This document shows positions 15,645-23,307 of a stretch of DNA of 26,641 nt, piece by piece; the stretch's first letter is position 1; the number at the start of each line of letters is the position of its first letter. The notes below the pieces were generated by a model that did no database searches, was not told the DNA's origin, and was given only the letters and a program-made list of their open reading frames with translations. The DNA lies in assembly GCA_039914705.1 (NCBI GenBank), contig JBDSOT010000141.1, positions 1-26,641 of the forward strand, given 5' to 3'. The DNA is from JBDSTW01 sp039914705 (GTDB taxonomy: Bacteria; Pseudomonadota; Gammaproteobacteria; SURF-13). The position numbers and the translations under genes are program-made.

Positions 15645-17282
15645 TTATGCAACTTGGCGGCGCCGCGGATCGGCAAAGGTAATGCGGAAACAGGTGCCGC
15701 CCGTAGACATGGTAATGTAGCTGAGACGGGCCTGATTGCACTCGCAAAGTTCTCGCGCGATATAAAGGCCGAGTCCGGTGCCGGCCTCTTCCGTGGTGAA
15801 GAACGGATCGAATATGCGCGGTATGACTTCCGGATCAATGCCGCAGCCGAAGTCTATGACGTCGAGAAACGGCGCGTGTACTTCCTTAAGCAAGCCGGCA
15901 CGCAACTTTAACTTCGGATTGGCGTTGCGGTCAACGTACCGTAAGCCATTTTCGCATAAATTCCACAGAATCTGGTGTAACTGGCTGGGATCCATGCGCA
16001 ATACGATATTCTGCATGCCATGTTCGACAACGATCAAGGCCGGATCAATTTGTTGGCTGCGCGCAAACTCATCAATGAATTCTTCCAGCCAGGGTTTTAA
16101 CTCAAAATCTTCAAGACGCGAACGCTCGCGGCGGCTGATTTGCAGCATATTTTCAATAATTCTATTCATACGCTGGGATTGCGTGCAGATGATTTGGGTA
16201 AGCCGTTCCTCGCCGCTATCAAGCGTTGTGGACTCTGCCAGCAATTGACCGGCATGGCTGATTGCCGCCAGCGGATTGCGTATTTCGTGCGCAATGCTGC
16301 CGGTGAGCCTTACCAGAGACGCCAATTTAAGTTGCTGCGCCTGTTGCGCAATGCCTGAGGTGTCTTCCAGAAATATCAAGGTTCCCGAGGCCGCACCGCT
16401 GCCCAGTGTGGCGAAACGAGGAAGAATATCGGCGGCAGTATTGGAAGGCCGAAAAATAGTTGGCACGTAAACCGGATTCGTGCGCCAGACCTCAATTTGT
16501 TTTGCAAGATCCGGCGATATCGCCTCTAACGTCTGCTGGTTATCGCTAAACTCGTTGCCGAGCAGGTGCCAGGCGGACTCATTCATCAGCCGGGTTTCAT
16601 CGGCAGCGTCCACTACTATGATACCGGTTTGCATGCGCTGGATAATGTACTCGGTCAGCTGCGCCATCTGGGCAAGATCGACGGCGCGTTGGGCTGCAAG
16701 TTTCTCGCTGGTAAAGGTTCGTTTTGCCAACAGGTGGGCCAGAATGGCAGTGGCAAAAAACGTAGCGCCCAGCATAACGGCCTGCGTATAACCGCTGGCA
16801 TCGGTTGCGTTGCTGGTGTGTGAATAAATTTGCTCGGCAAGCGTGCTTAGGGTGGCGATGGAGGCGATTAAAATGACGGCGCGCCCGCTAGCCAGGACAC
16901 CACTGGCGGCAATGTCTACGACCAGCAGGATACTAAGACCTCCGCTGATGCCGTTGCTGGTGTGCATCATTAATGTAATGAAGCCTATGTCGAACAGTAT
17001 CTGCACATAAACTTGCGCACGAAATGCCGGCCAACGCCAAAGCAAACCAATGGCGCAGATGACGGCGAACACGATATAGCCCACACTTAATGCGGAGAAT
17101 AAGGGGACGTCGCTTTCGCCAAGCGGGGAAGGGGATGTTTTGCTGAGCGCCAACATAACCAGGGTGCTGGCCAGGAGTAACCGATAGAGCGTAAGCAAGC
17201 CGAGCGCTGACCACGTTTGCGGGGATTCAGCAGTGGGGCCTGCGTGAAGTCTGTCCTGCAAATGGGCCAAGATGGGCGGCAT
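15645..17282 (-). CDS. pilS: sensor histidine kinase PilS
   Basis: Membrane histidine kinase that phosphorylates PilR. The 545 residues have an N-terminal part with about six membrane helices (about 25-186), a PAS-like segment (about 205-315), a dimerisation/phosphoacceptor domain with SIAHEIRNPLAAISHAG (phosphorylated H332) and a HATPase domain with N box NLCENGLRY (441-449), G1 DFGCGID (477-483), F box FDPFF (491-495) and G2 GTGLGLYIAR (501-510). The six-helix N-terminus without a large periplasmic sensor domain is typical of PilS, which senses pilin within the membrane. Order pilS then pilR on the same strand fits a two-gene operon. Confidence 0.92.
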   Translation of the reverse strand: MPPILAHLQDRLHAGPTAESPQTWSALGLLTLYRLLLASTLVMLALSKTSPSPLGESDVPLFSALSVGYIVFAVICAIGLLWRWPAFRAQVYVQILFDIGFITLMMHTSNGISGGLSILLVVDIAASGVLASGRAVILIASIATLSTLAEQIYSHTSNATDASGYTQAVMLGATFFATAILAHLLAKRTFTSEKLAAQRAVDLAQMAQLTEYIIQRMQTGIIVVDAADETRLMNESAWHLLGNEFSDNQQTLEAISPDLAKQIEVWRTNPVYVPTIFRPSNTAADILPRFATLGSGAASGTLIFLEDTSGIAQQAQQLKLASLVRLTGSIAHEIRNPLAAISHAGQLLAESTTLDSGEERLTQIICTQSQRMNRIIENMLQISRRERSRLEDFELKPWLEEFIDEFARSQQIDPALIVVEHGMQNIVLRMDPSQLHQILWNLCENGLRYVDRNANPKLKLRAGLLKEVHAPFLDVIDFGCGIDPEVIPRIFDPFFTTEEAGTGLGLYIARELCECNQARLSYITMSTGGTCFRITFADPRRRQVA

Positions 17283-17386
17283 GATATTCCGTAAATGCTA
17301 ATTAAAGACTGTTGGTTTGAAAATTCTGGAGTTGTTGAATTATAAAGTTGATTCTATTAACGCCTGGCTGGTTCAGCCAATGACCA

Positions 17387-17611
17387 CTACGGCACCCGGT
17401 TTTCTATGCCGTCGCGATGCTGTACCGAACAATAATATTTGTCCTGCTTTTTGAGCGCCTCCGTCTCGGGAACGTGCAGCCCGCAGACATCGCAGCGCAC
17501 CATGGTGCCGATGCGCGTGGGTTGCTGGCGCACGCGCGAAGCACGGTTAAAATAGCGTCTTACCAGCACAATGGCCAACCAGATAAACAGGGCAATAAAG
17601 AAAAAACGCAT
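17387..17611 (-). CDS. small membrane-anchored zinc-ribbon-like protein (PP0621 family)
   Basis: Function unknown. The 74-residue product has one N-terminal membrane helix (about 2-17), a short basic linker and a cytoplasmic metal-binding-like knuckle with C40, C43, H46, C61 and H65 (pattern CDVCGLH...YYCSVQH). This matches small proteins annotated as PP0621 family, which from memory often sit beside pilS in gamma- and betaproteobacteria. It lies 104 bases upstream of pilS on the same strand, so co-transcription and a link to the PilSR pathway are plausible but unproven. It is divergent from sucC with 92 bases between the starts. Confidence 0.8.
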   Translation of the reverse strand: MRFFFIALFIWLAIVLVRRYFNRASRVRQQPTRIGTMVRCDVCGLHVPETEALKKQDKYYCSVQHRDGIENRVP

Positions 17612-17653
17612 TAGATGTTTTGCATAAATAAGAAGCGGCTAGCATACCCTATT

Positions 17654-17682
17654 TTGATTAAATCGCCCATTTACCCCACAAT
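17654..17682 (+). promoter_or_regulatory. possible sigma-70 promoter of sucCD
   Basis: TTGATT (17654-17659, 4/6) and CACAAT (17677-17682, 4/6) are separated by 17 bases, placing a start near 17689 and giving a leader of about 15 bases before the sucC ATG. It lies in the 92-base divergent gap with the small zinc-ribbon gene. Motif evidence only. Confidence 0.3.
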
Positions 17683-17703
17683 AACGCCTTTTGCGAAGCG
17701 CTC

Positions 17704-18867
17704 ATGAATCTGCACGAATTTCAGGCAAAACAACTCCTTGCTGCATACAAAATTCCGGTGCCCCAAGGCGCACCGACACGCTCGATCAGCGATGCATTGC
17801 TTGTTGCGCGCGGCTTGAGCGACGACCAGGGTTGGGTAATCAAGGCGCAGGTGCATGCGGGCGGGCGCGGCAAGGCGGGTGGTGTAAGGCGTGTAACAAA
17901 TCTGGATGAATTCGAGAAAGTTGTAAGCACGCTATTAGGCGCGCGCCTGGTCACGGCGCAGACCACAGCTGAAGGCTTGCCGGTCAATTGTGTATTGGTA
18001 GAACAACCCGCCGATATTGCGCGGGAGATGTATCTTGCCATTACGATTGATCGTGCCCGCGAGCGCGTCGTGCTGATTAGCTCTGGCGCGGGCGGCATCG
18101 ACATCGAGGAAATCGCGGCGAGCGAGCCGAGCAAAATCATCACTACGCTGGTTGACCCAGTTGCCGGGTTGCAAACGGATCAATGTCGTGCGATAGGTAT
18201 CGGCTTTGATCTGGCAGATCAACAAATCACATTACTCGAAAAAATTTTACAAGGTCTATATCGCCTGTTTATCGAAAAGGACGCCAGCCTTATCGAGATC
18301 AACCCGCTTATTCTCACCGCTGAGGGCGAACTGCTAGCGCTCGATGCCAAGATTCAGATCGACGACAACGCGCTCGACCGCCACCCCGAGTTAAGCGCAC
18401 TGCGCGATGCCAGCCAGGAGGACGCGCGCGAAACTAGCGCGCGGCAATTCGGCCTTAATTACATCACGCTGGACGGCGATATAGCGTGCATGGTTAATGG
18501 TGCGGGCCTGGCCATGGCGACCATGGATTTGATTAAACTGCACGGCGGCGAGCCGGCCAATTTTCTCGACGTGGGCGGCGGCACCAGCGCGGAAAAAGTC
18601 GCGCAGGCCTTCAAGCTAATCCTGTCTGACCCCAAGGTGAAGGCGATTCTGGTGAATATCTTCGGTGGTATCGTGCGCTGCGATCTTATTGCCGAGGGCA
18701 TTATCCAGGCCGCCGCAGAGGTTGGTATCAAGATTCCTGTCGTTGTGCGCCTGGAAGGCACCAACGTGGAACGCGGCCGCGCGTTGTTGCGCGAGAGCGG
18801 CTTGCAGATTATTAATGCGACGGATTTGACGGATGCCGCGCAAAAAGCTGTGGCGGCTGCGGCTTAA
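17704..18867 (+). CDS. sucC: succinate-CoA ligase (ADP-forming) subunit beta
   Basis: Beta subunit of succinyl-CoA synthetase in the TCA cycle, which interconverts succinyl-CoA and succinate with substrate-level phosphorylation. The 387 residues (388 in E. coli) start with MNLHEFQAKQLLAAY, carry the ATP-grasp domain with VHAGGRGKAGGV (about 56-67) and the EINPLILT segment, and end with the CoA-ligase domain (ANFLDVGGG, VNIFGGIVRCD). All are typical of the beta chain. The ribosome binding site is weak. sucD follows after 3 bases. sucAB and lpd, which often accompany sucCD in enterics, are absent from the window. Confidence 0.97.
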   Translation: MNLHEFQAKQLLAAYKIPVPQGAPTRSISDALLVARGLSDDQGWVIKAQVHAGGRGKAGGVRRVTNLDEFEKVVSTLLGARLVTAQTTAEGLPVNCVLVEQPADIAREMYLAITIDRARERVVLISSGAGGIDIEEIAASEPSKIITTLVDPVAGLQTDQCRAIGIGFDLADQQITLLEKILQGLYRLFIEKDASLIEINPLILTAEGELLALDAKIQIDDNALDRHPELSALRDASQEDARETSARQFGLNYITLDGDIACMVNGAGLAMATMDLIKLHGGEPANFLDVGGGTSAEKVAQAFKLILSDPKVKAILVNIFGGIVRCDLIAEGIIQAAAEVGIKIPVVVRLEGTNVERGRALLRESGLQIINATDLTDAAQKAVAAAA

Positions 18868-18870
18868 TCT

Positions 18871-19755
18871 ATGTCTATTCTGGTCGATAAAAACACCCGC
18901 GTTATTTGCCAAGGCTTTACCGGCAAGCAGGGTACGTTTCATTCCGGGCAGGCCATTGCCTACGGTACGCAAATGGTCGGCGGCGTCACGCCGGGCAAGG
19001 GCGGGCAGCGCCACTTGAATCTGCCGGTATTCAATACGGTGCATGAGGCCGTTGCCCAAACCGGTGCACAGGCAAGCATGATTTATGTGCCAGCCGCGTA
19101 TGCCGCCGATGCCATTCTTGAGGCTGCGGCTGCGGGTATCGAGATCATTGTGTGCATTACTGAAGGCATCCCGGTGCTGGACATGCTCAAGGTCAAGGCG
19201 ACGCTAAGTGCCTACAGCGCGCGCCTGATCGGTCCAAATTGCCCTGGCCTAATCACGCCCGGTCAATGCAAGATCGGCATCATGCCAGGTGCCATTCATA
19301 AGCCCGGTTGCATAGGCATCGTGTCGCGCTCGGGCACACTGACCTACGAGGCCGTCTATCAGACCACGCTGAATGGCCTCGGCCAAAGCACCTGTGTCGG
19401 TATCGGCGGCGATCCCATCCATGGCATGGGTTTTATCGACTGCCTGGAACTCTTCGAGAATGACCCGCAGACACGCGGTGTTATCCTGGTCGGCGAGATC
19501 GGCGGCGCGTCCGAAGAGGCCGCGGCGGAATACATCAAGACACACGTCACCAAACCAGTCGTCGCCTATATAGCCGGTATGACCGCACCGGTCGGCAAAC
19601 GCATGGGCCACGCGGGTGCCATCATCACCGGCGGGCAAGGCACGGCCAGCGGTAAAATGGCGGCACTGGCGGCGGCAGGCGTTACCATAGTCGAGTCGCC
19701 GGCGGATATGGGCCAGCGGATGTTTGAGTTGCTCACGGCCGGTAATTTAAGTTAG
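18871..19755 (+). CDS. sucD: succinate-CoA ligase subunit alpha
   Basis: Alpha subunit of succinyl-CoA synthetase, which binds CoA and carries the transient phosphohistidine. The 294 residues begin MSILVDKNTRVICQGFTGKQG, with the Rossmann CoA-binding domain, the GPNCPG segment (121-126) and the active-site histidine H247 in KRMGHAGAI, corresponding to E. coli His246. Length is family-typical (289 in E. coli). It begins 3 bases after the sucC stop, so the two are translationally coupled. The downstream toxin-antitoxin pair starts 60 bases later on the same strand. Confidence 0.97.
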   Translation: MSILVDKNTRVICQGFTGKQGTFHSGQAIAYGTQMVGGVTPGKGGQRHLNLPVFNTVHEAVAQTGAQASMIYVPAAYAADAILEAAAAGIEIIVCITEGIPVLDMLKVKATLSAYSARLIGPNCPGLITPGQCKIGIMPGAIHKPGCIGIVSRSGTLTYEAVYQTTLNGLGQSTCVGIGGDPIHGMGFIDCLELFENDPQTRGVILVGEIGGASEEAAAEYIKTHVTKPVVAYIAGMTAPVGKRMGHAGAIITGGQGTASGKMAALAAAGVTIVESPADMGQRMFELLTAGNLS

Positions 19756-19815
19756 ATGCCCAAAATAAGTCCGTGACGTACAATTACAGGTGGGCGAATA
19801 TTAAAGGACAAAATA

Positions 19816-20034
19816 ATGCGTACGATCGAAGCGACCATTAACGAAAAGGGCATCGTTCATTTAGCGGAACCGGTAAGCATCCCCACGCTTCGTCGTGCCT
19901 TGGTTACGATTCTAGATGAAGACCCGGCGGTCCATCCCAACGAAACAGCGCTTCTCACTGAAGCAGCCGTTGCCGAGGGTTGGAACCGGTCTGAGGAGGA
20001 CGCAGCTTGGGCACCGCTACAGCAAGCTCGATAA
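19816..20034 (+). CDS. putative antitoxin of a PemK/MazF-type module
   Basis: A 72-residue protein preceding and overlapping the toxin gene. The N-terminus MRTIEATINEKGIVHLAEPV and LRRALVTILDED form a short beta-rich AbrB/DUF104-like fold such as DNA-binding antitoxins use. The C-terminus (ETALLTEAAVAEGWNRSEED) is acidic and helical, suited to wrapping the toxin. AAAGGA lies about 8 bases before the ATG. Similar small proteins upstream of PemK/MazF toxins are, from memory, frequent in proteobacteria, but are often annotated only as hypothetical. Antitoxin function is inferred mainly from position. If it acts, it should neutralise the toxin and repress its own promoter in the 60-base gap after sucD. 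Confidence 0.72.
   Translation: MRTIEATINEKGIVHLAEPVSIPTLRRALVTILDEDPAVHPNETALLTEAAVAEGWNRSEEDAAWAPLQQAR
19994..19999 (+). promoter_or_regulatory. Shine-Dalgarno fixing the TTG start of the toxin
   Basis: A perfect AGGAGG inside the antitoxin reading frame, 7 bases before a TTG at 20007. No ATG or GTG in the toxin frame occurs before the conserved LVPFPFSDL motif, so this site strongly supports TTG initiation and a 28-base overlap of the two genes. Confidence 0.75.
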
Positions 20035-20348
20035 TATTGGTCCCGTTCCCGTTTTCGGATTTATCACATTCTAAATTAAGGCCCGCACTCATACTGGCAA
20101 ATACCAGTCAGGGTGATATTCTGGCTCAGATTACCAGCAGGCCTTATGCGGACCCCCACTCTATTGAAATCAGAGATCAAGATTTCCTGGTAGGCTCATT
20201 ACAAGTCACGAGTTATGTACGGCCTGGAAAATTGTTTACCGCCAACCAAGGCTTAATCAAGGCTGAAGTCGGAAAATTGAAATCGGAAGTATTCAGCAAG
20301 ATCATTCAGCGTGTTGTGGCCACGTTCAATTCAAGTGTAGCCACTTAG
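20007..20348 (+). CDS. PemK/MazF-family toxin (endoribonuclease)
   Basis: A 113-residue protein of the PemK/MazF (CcdB-fold) family, whose members usually cleave mRNA at short sequences and arrest growth. The N-terminal IILVPFPFSDLSHSKLRPAL has the family's PFPF(S/T)D loop and the conserved RPAL strand. ILAQITSRPY and SYVRPGKLFTAN follow as core strands, and the C-terminus is the helix LKSEVFSKIIQRVVATF. The start is TTG, supported by a perfect AGGAGG at 7-base spacing. The toxin overlaps the antitoxin by 28 bases in another frame, a usual arrangement that keeps toxin translation dependent on the antitoxin. Cleavage specificity cannot be read from the sequence. Confidence 0.85.
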   Translation: MGTATASSIILVPFPFSDLSHSKLRPALILANTSQGDILAQITSRPYADPHSIEIRDQDFLVGSLQVTSYVRPGKLFTANQGLIKAEVGKLKSEVFSKIIQRVVATFNSSVAT

Positions 20349-20397
20349 TGCGAGCTTGTACAAAGCTACGTGATTATTTACTGACTCTTGTTAATCC

Positions 20398-22020
20398 ATG
20401 AGCATTAAACTGCGTGTCGCTCTAGCCCAGATCAATTTGCGCGTCGGTGACGTGCCGGGCAATGTCGCCAAGCTCATCGCGGCGGCGGCGCGGGCGCGTG
20501 ATGAATTATTTGCGCACGTCATCGTATTTCCTGAACTCGCCATTACGGGTTATCCGCCTGAAGACCTGTTGTTGCGCGCGGATTTTTGTACCGCAGCACA
20601 AGTGGGACTTGACGAATTAGCGCGTCGCATTACCGGCATTGATGTCGTGGTGGGTTATCCGCACAGCGACGACGGCAAGCTCTATAACGCGGCCGCGCTG
20701 CTGCGCGATGGCGCGATGGCGGCGCGTTACTATAAACAGCATCTACCCAATTACAGCGTGTTTGATGAGAAGCGTTATTTTACCGCCGGTACGATACCCT
20801 GCGTCGTGGATATTCGAGGCGTGCCGGTGGCCATTACGATTTGCGAAGACGTTTGGCTGCCCGGCCCTGTGTTACAGGCCAAGGAAGCCGGTGCACGCCT
20901 AATGCTGAATCTCAATGCCTCGCCGTTTCATGCAGGCAAGGGTGGGGAGCGCGAGGCGCTGCTCAGGCAACGCGTGAGCGAAGGCGGCATGACCATCGTG
21001 TACGCCAATCTCGTCGGTGGTCAGGACGAACTCGTGTTCGACGGCGCGTCCTTGGTGGTGGATGCGCAAGGCCAAACCGCACTGCGCGCACCGGCCTTCG
21101 AGGAAGGACTTTATCCGATAGACTTTGATGAACAAGGTTGTGTGGCTGCTCCAGGGGGTTCGCTGTCCCCGGTCTTGCCGGAGGAGCAGAGCATCTATCA
21201 GGCCCTGGTGCTGGGCGTGCGCGATTATATTCGCAAGAATAATTTTTCCGGTGTTGTGCTGGGTCTCTCGGGCGGTATCGACTCGGCACTAACGCTGACT
21301 ATCGCAGTGGATGCATTGGGCGCGGCGTGCGTGGAAACCGTGATGATGCCCTCGCGTTATACGGCGGATATGAGTCAGGAAGACGCGCAAACCCTGGCGT
21401 GCACAATGAAGGTAAAATACAGCGTCATCCCGATCGAGCCGGCCTTCGAGGCCTTTCTGGACAGCCTCAAGGGCGAATTTGCCGGGCTGCCCGCGGACAT
21501 TACTGAGGAAAATATCCAGGCGCGCTGCCGTGGGGTGATCTTGATGGCGCTGGCTAACAAGAAACACAAGATACTGCTGACCACGGGCAACAAGAGTGAG
21601 CTTGCGGTCGGTTATGCGACCTTATACGGCGATATGGCAGGGGGCTTTGCCCCGCTCAAAGACGTGCCCAAGACCTTGGTTTACCGGCTGGCCGCTTATC
21701 GCAATTCGCTGTCTGCCGTGATACCGCAGCGCATTATCGAGCGCCCACCCTCCGCCGAACTTGCGCCCGGCCAGAAGGACGAAGACAGTCTGCCGCCCTA
21801 TGCGGTGCTGGACCCGATCTTGCGAATGTATATTGAACAAAATTCGCGCATTGAAGACATCATCGTCGCCGGTTTTGATGAGGCCCCGGTGCGGCGCGTA
21901 ATACGCATGGTTGATCGCAATGAGTACAAGCGCCGTCAGGCCCCGCCGGGGGTGCGCATCACGAAGCGCGCATTTGGACGCGACCGGCGTTATCCTATTA
22001 CAAATGGTTTTGGTGAATAA
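20398..22020 (+). CDS. nadE: glutamine-dependent NAD+ synthetase
   Basis: Final step of NAD biosynthesis: amidation of deamido-NAD+ with ATP, using ammonia from glutamine. The 540-residue two-domain form has an N-terminal nitrilase-fold glutaminase (about 1-260) with Glu-Lys-Cys triad E46 (FPELAITGYPPEDL), K113 (YKQHLPNY) and C149 (TICEDVW). The C-terminal synthetase (about 265-540) carries the PP-loop SGGIDS (291-296), and LLTTGNKSELAVGYATLYGD binds the nucleotide substrate. Length matches the two-domain proteobacterial type rather than the ammonia-only enzyme of E. coli (275 residues). The ATG has no strong ribosome binding site. glnB follows after 28 bases. Confidence 0.96.
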   Translation: MSIKLRVALAQINLRVGDVPGNVAKLIAAAARARDELFAHVIVFPELAITGYPPEDLLLRADFCTAAQVGLDELARRITGIDVVVGYPHSDDGKLYNAAALLRDGAMAARYYKQHLPNYSVFDEKRYFTAGTIPCVVDIRGVPVAITICEDVWLPGPVLQAKEAGARLMLNLNASPFHAGKGGEREALLRQRVSEGGMTIVYANLVGGQDELVFDGASLVVDAQGQTALRAPAFEEGLYPIDFDEQGCVAAPGGSLSPVLPEEQSIYQALVLGVRDYIRKNNFSGVVLGLSGGIDSALTLTIAVDALGAACVETVMMPSRYTADMSQEDAQTLACTMKVKYSVIPIEPAFEAFLDSLKGEFAGLPADITEENIQARCRGVILMALANKKHKILLTTGNKSELAVGYATLYGDMAGGFAPLKDVPKTLVYRLAAYRNSLSAVIPQRIIERPPSAELAPGQKDEDSLPPYAVLDPILRMYIEQNSRIEDIIVAGFDEAPVRRVIRMVDRNEYKRRQAPPGVRITKRAFGRDRRYPITNGFGE

Positions 22021-22048
22021 TTGATGAGCATGCGCAGAGGACACAACA

Positions 22049-22387
22049 ATGAAAAAACTTGAGGCTGTGATTAAACCGTTTAAATTGGATGACGTGCGCG
22101 AGGCATTATCCGAGATCGGCATTACCGGCATGACCGTGACCGAGGTCAAGGGCTTCGGCCGCCAGAAGGGTCACACCGAACTCTATCGCGGCGCAGAATA
22201 CGTGGTCGATTTTTTGCCAAAGGTCAAGCTGGAGGTAGTGTTGAACGACGAGCAGGTCGAGCGCGCCATAGAAGCAATTACCGAGGCCGCGCGCACCGGC
22301 AAGATCGGCGACGGTAAGATATTTATCACCACGGTCGAGCACGTGGTGCGCATACGCACCGGCGAAGTGGATCAGGATGCGGTATAG
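22049..22387 (+). CDS. glnB: nitrogen regulatory protein P-II
   Basis: Trimeric PII signal protein that senses 2-oxoglutarate and ATP/ADP, is uridylylated by GlnD, and controls glutamine synthetase adenylylation, NtrB and other targets. The 112 residues match the family length. The T loop is intact with Y51 (GAEYVVDF), the uridylylation site, and with the PII signature sequences KGFGRQKGHTELYRGAEY and TGKIGDGKIFI. AGAGGA lies 8 bases before the ATG. The 28-base gap to nadE points to co-transcription. GlnB rather than GlnK is suggested by the absence of a downstream amtB, but the paralogue assignment is tentative. Confidence 0.95.
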   Translation: MKKLEAVIKPFKLDDVREALSEIGITGMTVTEVKGFGRQKGHTELYRGAEYVVDFLPKVKLEVVLNDEQVERAIEAITEAARTGKIGDGKIFITTVEHVVRIRTGEVDQDAV

Positions 22388-22398
22388 AAATATTCACT

Positions 22399-22414
22399 GC
22401 ACAAAACATTGTGC
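22399..22414. terminator. small hairpin between convergent glnB and bamD
   Basis: GCACAA-AACA-TTGTGC forms a perfect 6-base-pair stem with a 4-base loop in the 44-base gap between the convergent stops. There is no clean T-tract on either strand, so it would be a weak bidirectional terminator or a transcript-end stabiliser at best. Confidence 0.35.
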
Positions 22415-22431
22415 CTTGATCGTAGCGCCCT

Positions 22432-23223
22432 TTATTTAACAACCGTATTTTTGGCCTGAGCGAGCGCCGGGTGCTTGGGGTAATTCAGCTCAAGCACGCG
22501 CAGGGCATCTGCGGATAAGTCATCCAACTCCATCACCTTGTAAGCCTTGGCGAGAATGCCCAAAGCGTCGGGAACAGAGGGTGTGCGCGGATAATTTTCG
22601 ACGACATATTTAGCACGATTGGCGGCCGCGACAAATGCGCCGCGCTTCATATAATAATTCGCCACATTGACCTCGTATTTCGCCAGATTGTTGCGCAGAT
22701 AGGCCATGCGCAAGGTGGCGTCCTTAGTGTATTTGCTGTTGGGGAAACGCTTAACGAGATCAGCGAAATCCTGAAAGGATTGCCGCGCCGCGCCAGGGTC
22801 GCGTTGCGAGGCATCCTGAGGAAGGTAGCGCTCAAAAAGCCCCTTGCCCGCATTAAAGTTGGCCAGTCCTTTCAAATAATACGCATAGTCTACAAACGGG
22901 TGACGCGGATACAGCTTGATAAAACGATCGGCGGCAGACACCGCAGACACCGGCTCGTTATATTTATAGTAGGCGTAGATCACCTCAAGCTGCGCCTGCT
23001 GGGCGTAACGCCCGAACGGATAACGCGCCTCCAGTGTCTCAAAATATTTAATAGCCGCCTCATAATCGCCGGAGTTCATCGCATCTTTAGCCTCCGTGTA
23101 AAAACGGTCCGCAGACCACTTCTTGGTATTGTCGATCTGGTCGGGCAGTAATGAACATCCGCTCAAACCAGGCAGTGAGAGGCTAAGCAGCGAGGCAATA
23201 AGCAGCAGTTTGATGGAGCGCAT
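22432..23223 (-). CDS. bamD: outer membrane protein assembly factor BamD (ComL/YfiO)
   Basis: Lipoprotein of the BAM complex, essential with BamA for folding beta-barrel proteins into the outer membrane. The 263 residues begin with a lipoprotein signal ending in LSGC (lipidated C23). Five TPR-like helical repeats follow, with characteristic segments AIKYFETLEARYPFGRYAQQAQLEV, DRFIKLYPRHPFVDYAYYLKGLA and FPNSKYTKDA. Length is slightly above E. coli BamD (245). It is divergent from rluD with 84 bases between the starts, the same neighbourhood as bamD-rluD in E. coli and comL-rluD in Pseudomonas. Confidence 0.95.
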   Translation of the reverse strand: MRSIKLLLIASLLSLSLPGLSGCSLLPDQIDNTKKWSADRFYTEAKDAMNSGDYEAAIKYFETLEARYPFGRYAQQAQLEVIYAYYKYNEPVSAVSAADRFIKLYPRHPFVDYAYYLKGLANFNAGKGLFERYLPQDASQRDPGAARQSFQDFADLVKRFPNSKYTKDATLRMAYLRNNLAKYEVNVANYYMKRGAFVAAANRAKYVVENYPRTPSVPDALGILAKAYKVMELDDLSADALRVLELNYPKHPALAQAKNTVVK

Positions 23224-23307
23224 TGTGGTAGGGTATCTCCCGGGTTTCGATGGGCTAAGCGGAATTCTTGCTGAAATTATACATCCAATGCCGCCGGGCG
23301 GCGAACA

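Noticed and set aside
18616..19059. 147-codon antisense frame across the sucC-sucD junction
   Set aside because: Antisense to two highly conserved genes, without a ribosome binding site or family features.
20353..20367. AGCTT-GTACA-AAGCT hairpin after the toxin gene
   Set aside because: Only a 5-base-pair AT-rich stem with no T-tract; too weak to call a terminator.
21622..22149. 175-codon antisense frame over the nadE 3' end and glnB start
   Set aside because: Shadow of two conserved genes; no domain or signal seen.
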